Shown: positions 52,390 to 61,348, counted from the first letter of the stretch. The stretch is DNA of 64,000 bases from Gordoniibacillus chartarius (GCF_042432825.1 NZ_JBHLWN010000102.1:1-64000); one strand, 5' to 3'. Notes: a model not told the origin generated them from the sequence alone. Numbers and translations: made by a program.

Positions 52390-52536
52390 TTGTTTGTATG
52401 GATTGAACGCTAAGAATGAGATCGTCCCGGTTCAGGCGATAATTAAGATTAGCAATCCATAAGAAACAACCCCATCTGAAGTGTTCTATAATGCAGGTAA
52501 TGTAGATATTCCTCATGAGCAAAGGAGAACCGAAAA

Positions 52537-53112
52537 TTGAGAAAACTCGTTCTATTTCTGCACGCATCGCTTGACGGTTTTGTAGAAGGGCCGAAGGGTG
52601 ATATGGACATTGGCTGGGTTTCCTACGATGCCGATTTGGAGAAACACGCGAAAGAGATTCTGAGTACAGCCGACACTGTCATTTGGGGACGCGGGACTTA
52701 TCAGATGATGCACAATTACTGGCCATCCGTGTCTTCGGACCCATCAGCTTCGCAGCATGAACGGAATCATGCCGAGTGGATCGAAAAGACAGCCAAAATC
52801 GTTTTTTCCACGACGTTGGAGAAAGCCGAATGGAACAATTCCAGACTGGTGAAAGAAAATGCCGAGGAAGAGATCAAGAACCTCAAACAGCAGCCAGGCA
52901 AGGATATGGTTATCCTCGGCAGTCCCAGGTTCGCGCACTACCTTATGCAGTTTGATTTAATAGATGAGTATAAGATTACGGTTTCTCCCGTCCTGATCGG
53001 CAGCGGGTTGCCGCTATTCCAAGGTTTCAAGGATAAGATCAATCTTAAACTTATCGAAAACAAGACCTTTGATTCTGGAGCCATAGGTCTCGTTTACCAG
53101 AGGGTTAGATGA
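52537..53112 (+). CDS. Dihydrofolate reductase-like (RibD C-terminal domain) protein
   Basis: This 191-residue protein of the RibD_C/YwjB family has LVLFLHASLDGFVEGPKGDM at the start, the nucleotide-binding TVIWGRGTYQMM, and late KDMVILGSPRFAHYLMQF. Such proteins are NADPH-dependent reductases of unknown substrate. It starts with TTG 52537, seven bases after AAAGGAGAA. It is monocistronic with a terminator downstream. Confidence 0.82.
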   Translation: MRKLVLFLHASLDGFVEGPKGDMDIGWVSYDADLEKHAKEILSTADTVIWGRGTYQMMHNYWPSVSSDPSASQHERNHAEWIEKTAKIVFSTTLEKAEWNNSRLVKENAEEEIKNLKQQPGKDMVILGSPRFAHYLMQFDLIDEYKITVSPVLIGSGLPLFQGFKDKINLKLIENKTFDSGAIGLVYQRVR

Positions 53113-53460
53113 TATTCTCTCCTTAATACAGTAACAGTTCTCTAAGTTTATATTATACTGACGATGATTGCGGCCGGTCATTCCGACCGGCTGTTTTTGT
53201 TCCAATAACGGGGCGCCAGGAGAACGGAGCGAACTTATGACTTTGATTTCCGTCGGGTGACAGGAACAATGATCTCATTAATTACCAATTACCGCGTATA
53301 TCGCTTTTTATTTTATGGGATCAGGTTCTTGTCAAAGCTAATTGATATTGATAGCTCCAAAGCTTTTTAGTCATCTTGAACGCTTTCGAGAAGCGGGTCG
53401 GGGTACGGAGCCACGCAGGAATGCGGGCTCCGTTAATTAGTTTGCACTTGCGCAAGCCCG
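53113..53460. other. Intergenic region between convergent genes
   Basis: This stretch contains two hairpins: the terminator at 53171-53198 for the reductase gene and CGGAGCC/GGCTCCG at 53406-53432 (with inner GCA/TGC), near the minus-strand MFS end. The latter has no T-run on either side. Nothing else is recognised. Confidence 0.5.
53171..53198 (+). terminator. Terminator after the RibD-like gene
   Basis: Perfect stem GCCGGTC / GACCGGC with loop ATTCC is followed by TGTTTTTGTT. Confidence 0.8.
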
Positions 53461-54615
53461 CTAAGCTGGAGTAACTCGGCTGCTGATTATTACGATTACA
53501 AGTGCATAGATGATGAACAATATCAAGAAGATTGAGGAATAGCCGAAGGGATAGAAATATGCGCCAAGCACCGGACCGATTGTCATGCCCTGGTAACGGA
53601 AAAAATTATAGACCCCGGTTGCAGTCGCACGCATGCGTGAGAGCTCCGATGACAGCAATGCCGTCTGCAGAGGCAGAGATAAGCCAAGTGAGAAGCCGAA
53701 AAATGAGATGCACACGACAAGCCATGTTAATGAAACGGGCGACAACATTGCCAAGAGAAGTACACTCACTCCATTAAGGACGGCAGTCGCAATCAACATT
53801 CTGCGTATCTCAATGTACACCTGCACGGGACCGCAGACGATACTCCCAATAATGAGACAGATAGAGACCGGCAAGTAGAGGACGCCTGTCTCGGTCGGAC
53901 TGAGGCGATAAGCATCAGTGGCAATCGAAGGAAGCAGGATAATTAAAATATAGAACACAGTATATTGCATAATGCCGAGCAGAATAAGCGATTGTCCGCT
54001 TCTGTGCGCCAATACGTCCGAGAACTGGCGGATCGCGAACCGCTCCCCAGCGACCTTATTCATCCCCGTCTCCGGCAGGCTAATATAGATGACCAGCCAG
54101 TATAAAGTGCTGATTGCGAGCATTACCCACAAGAGCGGGTGGAAGCCGAATCGTTCCCCGACATACCCGCCGAAGACTGGCCCGAGCCCCGGACCCAACG
54201 CAACGAGCATCTGATAGATCCCCATCGCACGAACCCTTCGGTTCCCTTCGAATAAATCGCCGATCACCGTTAATGCGGCAACAGAGCCAACTGATCCGCC
54301 GACGGCCTGCAGGATGCGGAATACGATCAGCATTTCAATATGATCAGAAAGCGAGACACCTAACGTAGCCAGCAAATAGAACAGGAAGCCGAGCAGTAAA
54401 ATTTTGCGCCGCCCGTACTTATCGATTAGCGGACCGTAGATGAGCTGCATGAACGCGAATATTATCGGATACACCGATATGGTCAAGCTGACGGCCGTCG
54501 AAGATGTACGGAATAATTCGGCAACCTCCGGCAGGAGCGGGGTATAGAACGTCTGCACAAACGGCCCGAAAAAAGCCGCAATGGAAACGAGATACACGAG
54601 ATAGTGTTTTCGCAT
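53461..54615 (-). CDS. MFS transporter, Bcr/CflA-like DHA1
   Basis: This 384-residue major facilitator has 12 hydrophobic segments. GPLIDKYGRRKILLLGFLFY is loop 2-3 motif A, and LGPGLGPVFGGYVGE is antiporter motif C. It is probably a drug exporter. An ideal GGAGGTGATC site precedes the ATG. It is divergent from the HxlR regulator at 54723, with about 107 bases shared, which is the usual transporter/regulator arrangement. Confidence 0.86.
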   Translation of the reverse strand: MRKHYLVYLVSIAAFFGPFVQTFYTPLLPEVAELFRTSSTAVSLTISVYPIIFAFMQLIYGPLIDKYGRRKILLLGFLFYLLATLGVSLSDHIEMLIVFRILQAVGGSVGSVAALTVIGDLFEGNRRVRAMGIYQMLVALGPGLGPVFGGYVGERFGFHPLLWVMLAISTLYWLVIYISLPETGMNKVAGERFAIRQFSDVLAHRSGQSLILLGIMQYTVFYILIILLPSIATDAYRLSPTETGVLYLPVSICLIIGSIVCGPVQVYIEIRRMLIATAVLNGVSVLLLAMLSPVSLTWLVVCISFFGFSLGLSLPLQTALLSSELSRMRATATGVYNFFRYQGMTIGPVLGAYFYPFGYSSIFLILFIIYALVIVIISSRVTPA

Positions 54616-54722
54616 TCAGATCACCTCCAGTTCGATGATGGTTTACTTTTTCAAGAATACATAATAAAGTGGAAACGAGGAAGAATGCACTTTTTCGTTC
54701 CATACGAACCAAAAGGGAAGTG

Positions 54723-55106
54723 ATGGTCATCGCAATCGATAGAGGGGCAGATTATGTATACAACGGGAAGTCGTATCAATGTCCGATTGATCTCTCCGTA
54801 TCCTTATTGTCCGGACGATGGAAGACGTCGATCCTGTGTAAATTGCTGACCGGGAAGAAACGTTACGGCGAACTCAAGAAACTTATTCCTGAGGTCAATC
54901 ATAAAATGCTGACCGAGCAACTGCGTGAACTGGAGGATGCCGGAATTGTTAGCAGGGAAGTGTATCCTGTCGTCCCACCGAAGGTCGAGTACGAATTGAC
55001 AGAGCTTGGGGAGGCGCTTCGACCGGCTATTAGCTCCTTGGAGAAATGGGGCAAGCGATTCCAGACAGAGAATCCGTCCGATTCGACTCGCGTATCGAAC
55101 CGTTAA
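54723..55106 (+). CDS. HxlR-family transcriptional regulator
   Basis: This 127-residue winged-helix HxlR protein has the conserved N-terminal cysteine in YQCPIDLSVSLLSGRWKTSI, VNHKMLTEQLRELEDAGIVS as the recognition region, and VEYELTELGEALRPAI as the wing. Cys-based redox or quinone sensing is known in the family. ATG 54723 is chosen; a longer frame from 54669 lacks a ribosome site. It probably controls the divergent MFS gene and the quinone-reductase-like gene downstream. Confidence 0.86.
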   Translation: MVIAIDRGADYVYNGKSYQCPIDLSVSLLSGRWKTSILCKLLTGKKRYGELKKLIPEVNHKMLTEQLRELEDAGIVSREVYPVVPPKVEYELTELGEALRPAISSLEKWGKRFQTENPSDSTRVSNR

Positions 55107-55131
55107 TTCTCGTCAAAAGAGTAAGGCATAC

Positions 55132-55166
55132 AGGCGCCCGCGTATGAAACGCGAGGCGCTTCTTTT
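55132..55166 (+). terminator. Terminator after the HxlR gene
   Basis: Bulged stem GGCGCC-CGCGT / ACGCG-AGGCGC is followed by TTCTTTTAT. Confidence 0.65.
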
Positions 55167-55317
55167 ATATCTAAGCAGTATCCTAGCTAACGAATCCGAA
55201 AGTAATCCACGGAAAAGTGCGTACTTACTTAAAGTGAGCGAATTGAGTATGATACTCGTGTAAGCGAAGCTGGCAGTGAAGGAACGCAGCAAACAAAAAA
55301 TGAGGAGTGATATTAGA

Positions 55318-55857
55318 ATGAAGACGTTAGTTATCGCAGCACATCCAAACATCTCGCAGTCCCGAATTAATAAAGCATGGCTGGAAGCCTTGAGTGAACA
55401 ACGAGATGTAACAGTCCATGAGTTATACCGAGTCTACCCCGACGAATCGATCGATGTTGAGAAGGAACAAGCACGCTTAGAAGCGCATGAGCGCATAATT
55501 TTTCAGTACCCGTTCTATTGGTACAGCACGCCACCGCTGCTGAAGCGATGGTTCGATGACGTCTTGCAGTACGGTTGGGCTTACGGTCCAGGCGGGGATA
55601 AGATGAAGGGCAAAGAGATCGGGGTGGCGGTCTCCACGTACGGCTCCGCGGAGTCCTATCAACCTACCGGCTTTAACCGTTTCACAATTGACGAACTGTT
55701 AAGGCCTGTCCAAGCATTGGCTAACTTTATCGATGCCCGATACATCCCTCATTTTGCAATTAATGATACATCTAACGTGACGGACGACCAGCTTCGGATC
55801 AGTCAAGAAGCTTATATACGTTACGTTAATGCTGATTCCCGGATATTCCGATATTGA
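55318..55857 (+). CDS. NAD(P)H-dependent quinone oxidoreductase (flavodoxin-like fold)
   Basis: This 179-residue flavoprotein of the KefF/YwrO/DT-diaphorase family has IAAHPNISQSRINKAWLEAL for FMN phosphate binding. The signature FQYPFYWYSTPPLLKRWFDD and YGPGGDKMKGKEIG follow. It reduces quinones by two electrons. ATG 55318 follows GAGGAG by 10 bases. Linkage to an HxlR regulator and an exporter suggests a detoxification module against quinones or similar electrophiles. Confidence 0.87.
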   Translation: MKTLVIAAHPNISQSRINKAWLEALSEQRDVTVHELYRVYPDESIDVEKEQARLEAHERIIFQYPFYWYSTPPLLKRWFDDVLQYGWAYGPGGDKMKGKEIGVAVSTYGSAESYQPTGFNRFTIDELLRPVQALANFIDARYIPHFAINDTSNVTDDQLRISQEAYIRYVNADSRIFRY

Positions 55858-55933
55858 TTTAATATGTTTATTTCATGCCGTTACAACGAGGACTATAATA
55901 CCTACACAGACACATCAAGAGAGGAGGACTTGT

Positions 55934-56469
55934 GTGGAACTGGCATGCGGTGACTATCGAATCGAATTCATGGATGGCAGACTTGAGGTGCGTAAGCAGG
56001 AACGGCTTCTCTATTTCAATAAACGGCCTCTATGCGAGACGGTCAAAACGGCATTTGCGCTTAGTGAGTTTTATGATACCGCCTACAGCGAGGTTGTTGT
56101 AACGACCCATTCAGTTGTTGCAACAGGGACGCTCACTGTACCTTCAGGCTCGGAATTTTACTTCTCAGACGTGTATGAGTCATCTGACTGCGATTCAAAG
56201 TGAGTTGCAGCGTCAAGGTACTCAAGGCGGGGGATGATCTCGGTTTCTCCACGAATATCTCCTTAGTCATGGCCGAATCAGACAACACGCGGGATTACAA
56301 TGGTTTCGCGCCAGGCGTCTGGTACAAACAGAACGAGTACGCGCCTGATCACTCATTCGGCAAAGACTTGGATTGCGAATATTATTGGCGCATGGAGACC
56401 AACTATGCTTTGCCATTATTCGCTATGCAGAATATTGCATCGGGTGAAATGGCAGCGAGCATAGATTAG
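55934..56469 (+). pseudogene. Split and truncated gene, probably N-terminal part of a carbohydrate-active enzyme
   Basis: GTG 55934, after GAGGAGG, opens 89 residues (ELACGDYRIEFMDGRLEVRK ... SDVYESSDC) ending in TGA 56201-56203. A second frame from GTG 56200 carries on with 89 residues (VKVLKAGDDLGFSTNISLVM ... MAASID) to TAG at 56467. The composition is continuous across the break, so a frameshift near 56190-56210 split one gene, and the 3' part is missing. The beta-rich sequence resembles N-terminal sandwich domains of large glycoside hydrolases, but I cannot name the family. Two genuine overlapping small genes are a less likely reading. Confidence 0.55.
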
Positions 56470-56508
56470 CTTGAACCGATTAGCCAAGGGATTATAGAGC
56501 AGGTGAAG

Positions 56509-56533
56509 AAGCGTCCTTTCTAGGGCGCTTTTT
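56509..56533 (+). terminator. Terminator after the split gene
   Basis: Stem AAGCGTCC / GGGCGCTT (one G-U pair) with loop TTTCTA is followed by a T-run ending at 56533. Confidence 0.7.
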
Positions 56534-56721
56534 CAAGCAGTCACCATAGGCTGCGACATACCTGCGCAACCGTTTTATATAATGATGGTGAGGGAGCTGA
56601 TTTGTTGGCAATCGCTGATCTATTGGGTCACTCAAACCCCAAGACAGCTACGATTTATACTAAAGTGAATATAGAGAAAATGCGAAAAATCGTGACTTCA
56701 AACCCATTAGAATTAACCTAA
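56524..56721 (+). pseudogene. C-terminal remnant of a tyrosine recombinase/integrase
   Basis: The open frame encodes the last third of a phage-type integrase. HRLRHTCATVLY contains the H-x-L-R-H box, LAIADLLGHSNPKTATIYTK contains the GHS histidine and the nucleophile Tyr in IYT, then about 20 residues run to TAA 56719-56721. The N-terminal SAM-like domain, the first catalytic Arg and any start codon are absent. The fragment overlaps the T-run of the terminator before it. It marks an old integration or recombination point. The local base composition is more AT-rich than the neighbours. Confidence 0.8.
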
Positions 56722-57230
56722 GCAAAATATTGTATTATTAGATTAGTTAGAAACGTTATCAACAAGAAAATGTTTAGGGCATGTTTGTGTCAATGGACAT
56801 GAGAAGCCAATGGCAGTAAGGGACTAAATTGATATACAGACATATGTACAAAATACGGGTTTTGTGAAAAAGATAACCAGGTTTATTATGCAGGCTCCAT
56901 TTCATCAAGTTACAGTATCGATAACGAACTTCAATTCCATTGGCTTTCAAACTAATTTACATAGTCTAAATTTAAATGTTATATATCCTCAAATTAGTTC
57001 GGAGTTAATGATATCATTTCAGTTAATAACACAAAAGCAGTCTGATACTTACGAGTACCAGGCTGCATTTCATCTTAGCCAAATCGAGTAACGATTGATA
57101 TCATGCCGCTGTTTCCGCTGCCCGCTTTCAGGAGCCCATCGGTTTGATTCAATTGGCGGGCCTCATTTCTTTCTCCAGCAGCCAATCCGGATTATCCATC
57201 TAACTTCCGTAAGTGCGAATAGTTCACCCT
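56722..57230. other. AT-rich region after the integrase remnant
   Basis: The only frame worth mention is GTG 56864 to 57091 (75 codons; KKITRFIMQAPFHQVTVSI...), AT-rich and without a clear ribosome site. No family is recognised and I do not call it as a gene with confidence. The rest, up to the GerPC-like gene end, shows no element. Confidence 0.4.
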
Positions 57231-57719
57231 TTATTGGGCCTTGCTTGATTCGGCGTTCTCTTCAGTTCGGGTTTTCGCCCGAATTTTCACCTTGGGCCCT
57301 CCATCATTCGTATGATCGCGAGCCTCCTTATTCTCGGTTTGTTTTGCGGATGATTTATGGTCATCTTGAGCTTGTCTCATTGCCGAGCGCATCTCCGTTA
57401 ACACCTGAAGCCCCTCTTCCTCCATGGGCGTATCGCCTTCCGACATCGAATAATTGGCTCCGATGTTCAGCTTTCCGCTGAGCTCTTTGATGCCGAGCGC
57501 ACCGAAGTTGTTATGATACTCCACTTTATCGACTACGACCTTATCGATATGAATGTGCTCCACTACGATCGGAGCAGGCATCTCATGACCCGGTGAGGAC
57601 AAACGTTGGACTTTCAATTCCAGCTCTTGCAGCTTGGACTGCAGCAGCTTGATCTCGTCGGCGTTTCGTTTGCGGCGCAGCGATGCAAACCATGAGGAGA
57701 AGCTGTTGGCACGATCCAT
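57231..57719 (-). CDS. gerPC: GerPC-like spore germination protein
   Basis: This 162-residue protein has an N-terminal coiled coil (ADEIKLLQSKLQELELKVQR) and the GerPC-like core VVEHIHIDKVVVDKVEYHNN followed by GALGIKELSGKLNIG. The charged C-terminal tail (about 105-162) is low complexity. GerP proteins sit at the spore coat and allow germinants to reach their receptors. ATG 57719 is chosen because GGGGGA lies 6 bases upstream. Here it is not in a gerPABCDEF operon but next to scattered GerPA/PF-like genes. Confidence 0.72.
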   Translation of the reverse strand: MDRANSFSSWFASLRRKRNADEIKLLQSKLQELELKVQRLSSPGHEMPAPIVVEHIHIDKVVVDKVEYHNNFGALGIKELSGKLNIGANYSMSEGDTPMEEEGLQVLTEMRSAMRQAQDDHKSSAKQTENKEARDHTNDGGPKVKIRAKTRTEENAESSKAQ

Positions 57720-57783
57720 TCGCATTCCCCCATTTCTTCTATCATATCATGTAAATATCCGATGATTAGGAGGCTGTTCAAAA

Positions 57784-58017
57784 GTGCCATTTTTCCCAAC
57801 CGAAGTGAATCTGTATCACACCCGCATACACAATCCTGATAATGGGTGCCGCATCCGTGTTGGCACGAATGTCGTCGTTGGCCTGTCCAACATGTCCAAA
57901 AAGACGCAAGGCTTCGGTCAGCAGTATGCCGATTTCGCCATAGTTGACCGACCTGAAGGCTTTATTGATGACAGTGATAAGATGGATTCGAATCGGACCA
58001 AGGGACCGCTGCCCTAA
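57784..58017 (+). CDS. GerPA/GerPF-like spore germination protein, copy 1
   Basis: This 77-residue protein of the GerPA/GerPF family has a central hydrophobic strand RVGTNVVVGLSN followed by KKTQGFGQQYADF and a short acidic end. GTG 57784 follows AGGAGG by 10 bases. It is divergent from the GerPC-like gene (64 bases apart). Its stop overlaps the convergent Hsp20 stop by 4 bases (58014-58017). Confidence 0.72.
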   Translation: MPFFPTEVNLYHTRIHNPDNGCRIRVGTNVVVGLSNMSKKTQGFGQQYADFAIVDRPEGFIDDSDKMDSNRTKGPLP

Positions 58018-58469
58018 TCGATAGGGATTTCCACCTGGGCTTCCAACTTGCGGACAATGTGGATTTCAAGCAGGCCATTCTCAAACTTAGCCGAAATTTT
58101 GGCTCCGCCGACCGATTCCGGCAATCGGATCGCTCGCTCGAAAGTTCCGCTGAAGCGTTCGGACGCAATCAATTGCATGTCCGAATAGAACGGGCGGGAA
58201 GTTCCTCTGACATACAGAGAATCTCCCGCTAGCGATAACTGGACATCTTCCTTCCGCACTCCAGGGATGTCGATTAAAATAATGAATTCCTGCGGGTTGC
58301 GGAAAATATCCGCCTTCGGATACAGCGTCTGTACATTACCTTGCCCCGCCTCGTTGAATTCGTTCATAAACTGCTTTGCATACTCCTGATCGAATACGCC
58401 GGACCAAAACGTTTTTCCTTGATATTTCTGCGCCATCTCGAACCATTGCCGCAGCTTGTCGAAATCCAT
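58014..58469 (-). CDS. Hsp20/alpha-crystallin family small heat shock protein
   Basis: This protein of about 151 residues has an alpha-crystallin domain from about residue 50: PKADIFRNPQEFIILIDIPG, VRKEDVQLSLAGDSLYVRG, RAIRLPESVGGAKISAKFEN and GLLEIHIVRK. It lacks the usual C-terminal I-x-I/V tail except for VEIPI at the very end. It is embedded among GerP-like genes, which suggests a spore-coat role similar to the CotM/CotP relatives of this family. ATG 58469 is preferred over GTG 58481. Confidence 0.82.
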   Translation of the reverse strand: MDFDKLRQWFEMAQKYQGKTFWSGVFDQEYAKQFMNEFNEAGQGNVQTLYPKADIFRNPQEFIILIDIPGVRKEDVQLSLAGDSLYVRGTSRPFYSDMQLIASERFSGTFERAIRLPESVGGAKISAKFENGLLEIHIVRKLEAQVEIPID

Positions 58470-58561
58470 AGGAGACAGCACCCTTTCCCAAACGGTTCAT
58501 TGGTATATTCGGGATGGCCCCGTAGTACACTTTACAAAGCTTTGCGATGGGGGGGCTGAGG

Positions 58562-58804
58562 ATGAATTCACCGAGTACAATAATTAATATTTATATTTTC
58601 AAAATTAATTCCTTTGAAAATGCATCGGCTGTCAACATCGGCCAAAACTTCCTGGCGGATTGGACGAATTCAGACAAGCGGAGCCAAGGTTATGGACAAA
58701 ATTACGGGGACGGAAGCGCCTTTCATTCCCTTCGGTCTTTCATCGACGATAAAGATTGCATTGACTCTCCGGCTTTCAGTCATTCAGCTGTAAAAGCTCC
58801 GTAA
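58562..58804 (+). CDS. GerPA/GerPF-like spore germination protein, copy 2
   Basis: This 80-residue GerPA/PF-like protein has STIINIYIFKINSFENASAV, NIGQNFLADWTNSDKRSQGY and GQNYGDGSA. The hydrophobic strand followed by the K-R-x-G-x-G motif matches copies 1 and 3. ATG 58562 follows a GGGGGGG stretch. It is divergent from Hsp20, with 92 bases between, and is followed after 27 bases by copy 3. Confidence 0.72.
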   Translation: MNSPSTIINIYIFKINSFENASAVNIGQNFLADWTNSDKRSQGYGQNYGDGSAFHSLRSFIDDKDCIDSPAFSHSAVKAP

Positions 58805-58831
58805 TTTGAGCAATGAAAAGGAGGACGCCAG

Positions 58832-59065
58832 GTGAACTTTGCCCCTATGGTTGTTAATTTGCTGGCCTTTAAGGTGAATGTACTCGATCGTGCCAGCCAG
58901 CTCAGCTTCGGACCCAGTCTACAGGTCGATACCTTTCTTTCGACAAAACGGAATATGGGCTTTGGCGAAGACAACGGCGATTTCTCGCCGATCTACTTTC
59001 CGCTAAATATTATATTGGATCAAGATCTGATCGAATCGAATGCGATAAAAACGAGTGCGATATAA
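58832..59065 (+). CDS. GerPA/GerPF-like spore germination protein, copy 3
   Basis: This 77-residue relative has APMVVNLLAFKVNVLDRASQ, LSFGPSLQVDTFLSTKRNMG and FGEDNGDFSPI. GTG 58832 follows AAAAGGAGG by 7 bases. It forms an operon with copy 2, and a strong bidirectional terminator follows. Confidence 0.72.
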   Translation: MNFAPMVVNLLAFKVNVLDRASQLSFGPSLQVDTFLSTKRNMGFGEDNGDFSPIYFPLNIILDQDLIESNAIKTSAI

Positions 59066-59075
59066 AATGGTGTAA

Positions 59076-59117
59076 AACGCACAAAAAAAACGGCATTTCT
59101 GCCGTTTTTTGTGCGTT
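59076..59117. terminator. Bidirectional terminator between GerP-like and anti-sigma genes
   Basis: The near-perfect inverted repeat AACGCACAAAAAAAACGGC / GCCGTTTTTTGTGCGTT has an A-run on one arm and a T-run on the other, so it can terminate transcription on both strands. Confidence 0.85.
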
Positions 59118-59196
59118 CAAATGCTTAATGTTTCGCCGAAGCTCTTCTTGATTTTCGAAGCATTTTGATCCCCCATCATTATGGATCTTCGCTTTC

Positions 59197-60813
59197 CTAT
59201 TCCGGAATGACACCTATCGTCCCGGTCTGTGGTATGACAAAGGACCAATCGGCATCCTTATACAAATGATGTACGATGCTGCGTTTAAGAGTCAGTTGTT
59301 TGGGCATGATATCCAGATCATGGATGACAAAGTAATTATCGTTCAAATACACCGTACCTGCTTTATCGGCGGAGACACCGCCGCCAACAAGCACGGAATA
59401 CTCTTTGCCGTTCTCGTCAATCGCCACCCAGGCATCCCTCGAAATGTCATTATTAACCATACCTCCGAGCGGAATAGTTGCCCGTACTTGATCCGGTAGG
59501 GAATTATCCGGATAAGGACCGATTTGTAGTCCCTGGAGCAGAAGCTTATCGCCTGAATCCTCAAATATGGCGGGATGTTCCGCCGTAGTTTGCGCAGGGT
59601 CAAACGTAACCGAAGCTGTATTATTCTCCCGTATCTCGTAGCTGTTAAGCACGAACCGGATCTTCTGCTTGTCGTAGTCGAAATGATTGAATTGATAGAA
59701 CCACTGAGTCACTCCGCTCCAACGTTCCAGTTCGGACCGGCGGCGGAGTTCGAACAGGATGCTGTCTCCGATCACATTCCCTTGTTCATCCTCCAGATGA
59801 AAGTTAAGTTTATGGAATCCGCTTTGTCCGTCTACCGCTCTTCCGGCTGCATCCGGAGTCAGCTTCGTAGTAAATTCAAGCGATCCGCCACTCGGTGTCC
59901 GGGAAGCCCCCTGCATGTGGATCTCTATACCGCCTGGTGTCACATACGTTTGATTAATCGCGGTAAGCAGCGTTTGGGCTTTGGCTTCGGTTAGATCGAT
60001 CCCCATCTTCATCGTCCAATCCCCCTGTATCTTTTTTATCGGAGGCCCCTCATTTAATTTATCCTTGTATAGGCTTAATTCCTTAATATGCACATTAAGC
60101 TGCAGTTTGTCGGCCAGAACAGGACGCATAAAGATGAACTCGATTTTGTTGGTCGTCCGATTCCCCCCCTGCCTCATATCATAGGAAACATCGGCAAAGT
60201 TGCCATTATCGATAAAATACACATTGAAATCGGCACTAGCGTAATCGATTTCTCCGATTTGGACATTTCCTTTATCGTCATATACATCGACTCCGATAAT
60301 CAGTCGGGTTGAGTCGGCGATGACTTCGTTGACCTTCAACATATAACCGTGATCTGTGGCACTGACGCCCGAAATTTGCACAAGACCTGTTTCTTTAACA
60401 TGCTTCATACCATTGTCCACAATGCTATCTTTCGCAAACAGCGACCGCACCATCTCGGCGAGGGTGGGCTGCGTATAGAGCAGCGTGCTGCCCGCAAGCA
60501 CGACGACGGCAGCCGTCGCCCCCCAGAATTTGAGGTGTGAGCTGCGTTTTGCGGCGAGGCTGCGTTTTACCTGGGCGGCAATGGACGTATCGAAAGGGTT
60601 GATATTGCCGCTTTCCCTCGCCATAGAATGCGTACCGGCTCCCTGTGCCTGCTCGATTTCGGTTCCTTCCAACGCCAGCATCACCCGGTCGGTAAATTCG
60701 TCCGAAAGAGTATGCGGAAACAGTGCATCCTCCCAATTATTGTCCTCCCTCTGATTGCCGCCCTCCGCTTTACGATGGACTTTTTTCGTTTCGGTACGCT
60801 TCCAAATTGTCAT
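59197..60813 (-). CDS. DUF4179-type membrane anti-sigma factor
   Basis: This 538-residue protein has a cytoplasmic N-terminal region of about 95 residues (sigma-binding part), one membrane helix at about 97-113 (WGATAAVVVLAGSTLLY) and a large extracytoplasmic beta-rich domain (DUF4179-like core about 130-260, then a second domain). It overlaps the ECF sigma gene by 44 bases, the standard sigma/anti-sigma arrangement. GGAGGG precedes ATG 60813. The extracellular signal is unknown. Confidence 0.85.
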   Translation of the reverse strand: MTIWKRTETKKVHRKAEGGNQREDNNWEDALFPHTLSDEFTDRVMLALEGTEIEQAQGAGTHSMARESGNINPFDTSIAAQVKRSLAAKRSSHLKFWGATAAVVVLAGSTLLYTQPTLAEMVRSLFAKDSIVDNGMKHVKETGLVQISGVSATDHGYMLKVNEVIADSTRLIIGVDVYDDKGNVQIGEIDYASADFNVYFIDNGNFADVSYDMRQGGNRTTNKIEFIFMRPVLADKLQLNVHIKELSLYKDKLNEGPPIKKIQGDWTMKMGIDLTEAKAQTLLTAINQTYVTPGGIEIHMQGASRTPSGGSLEFTTKLTPDAAGRAVDGQSGFHKLNFHLEDEQGNVIGDSILFELRRRSELERWSGVTQWFYQFNHFDYDKQKIRFVLNSYEIRENNTASVTFDPAQTTAEHPAIFEDSGDKLLLQGLQIGPYPDNSLPDQVRATIPLGGMVNNDISRDAWVAIDENGKEYSVLVGGGVSADKAGTVYLNDNYFVIHDLDIMPKQLTLKRSIVHHLYKDADWSFVIPQTGTIGVIPE

Positions 60814-61348
60814 AGCGTTGTCCCTCCTTGGTTACTACGATTTTTCGCAGACTGTTTTTGGCACGAAAGACAGCGTTGGTAACCTGCCGGATCGACATGC
60901 CGGTCATATCGGCGATTTCCTTATGACTGAGTTGATTGGTGTAGCGTAAAATCAGTACGAGCCTATAATGCTCGGGCAGCGTCTGCAGCAGACAGTCCAG
61001 CTCGGTACGGAGCTCCTTTTGCAGCAGCTTTGATTCCGGTGTTTCGCGTACGTAGCTATCTTCCCGCATCGAGTCCGGTTTTCTTCGGTACCCTTGATCC
61101 TTCTGCAAATTAATGGCGATCGTATAAATCCACCCTGCAAAGCTCTGTGCCGGATTATGCGCTGCCAGCTTGCGGTAAGCCTTGACCAGCGTCTCTTGGG
61201 TTAGGTCCTGAGCGTCCGCCTCGGATGACCCCATCTTGCGGAAAAGTCCGTAAAGCTTATTCTGATAGCGCCGGACGATGTCCGCATACGCCTGCTTATT
61301 GCCATTCAACACGGCTTCAATAATGGAATGATCGTCTGTCTGCTCCAC
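60770..61348 (-). CDS. ECF-type RNA polymerase sigma factor
   Basis: This 192-residue sigma-70 family protein has region 2 (AYADIVRRYQNKLYGLFRKM, DAQDLTQETLVKAYRKL, FAGWIYTIAINLQKDQGYRR) and region 4 (LQTLPEHYRLVLILRYTNQL, HKEIADMTGMSIRQVTNAVF). GTG 61348 follows GAGGAGGGG by 5 bases. It is co-transcribed with the DUF4179 anti-sigma factor, which should hold it inactive at the membrane until a signal is received. Confidence 0.9.
   Translation of the reverse strand: MEQTDDHSIIEAVLNGNKQAYADIVRRYQNKLYGLFRKMGSSEADAQDLTQETLVKAYRKLAAHNPAQSFAGWIYTIAINLQKDQGYRRKPDSMREDSYVRETPESKLLQKELRTELDCLLQTLPEHYRLVLILRYTNQLSHKEIADMTGMSIRQVTNAVFRAKNSLRKIVVTKEGQRYDNLEAYRNEKSPS

Noticed and set aside
56200..56469. 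Independent small gene downstream of the 55934 frame
   Set aside because: Its start overlaps the preceding stop and its sequence reads as the continuation of the same protein, so a frameshifted single gene is more likely.
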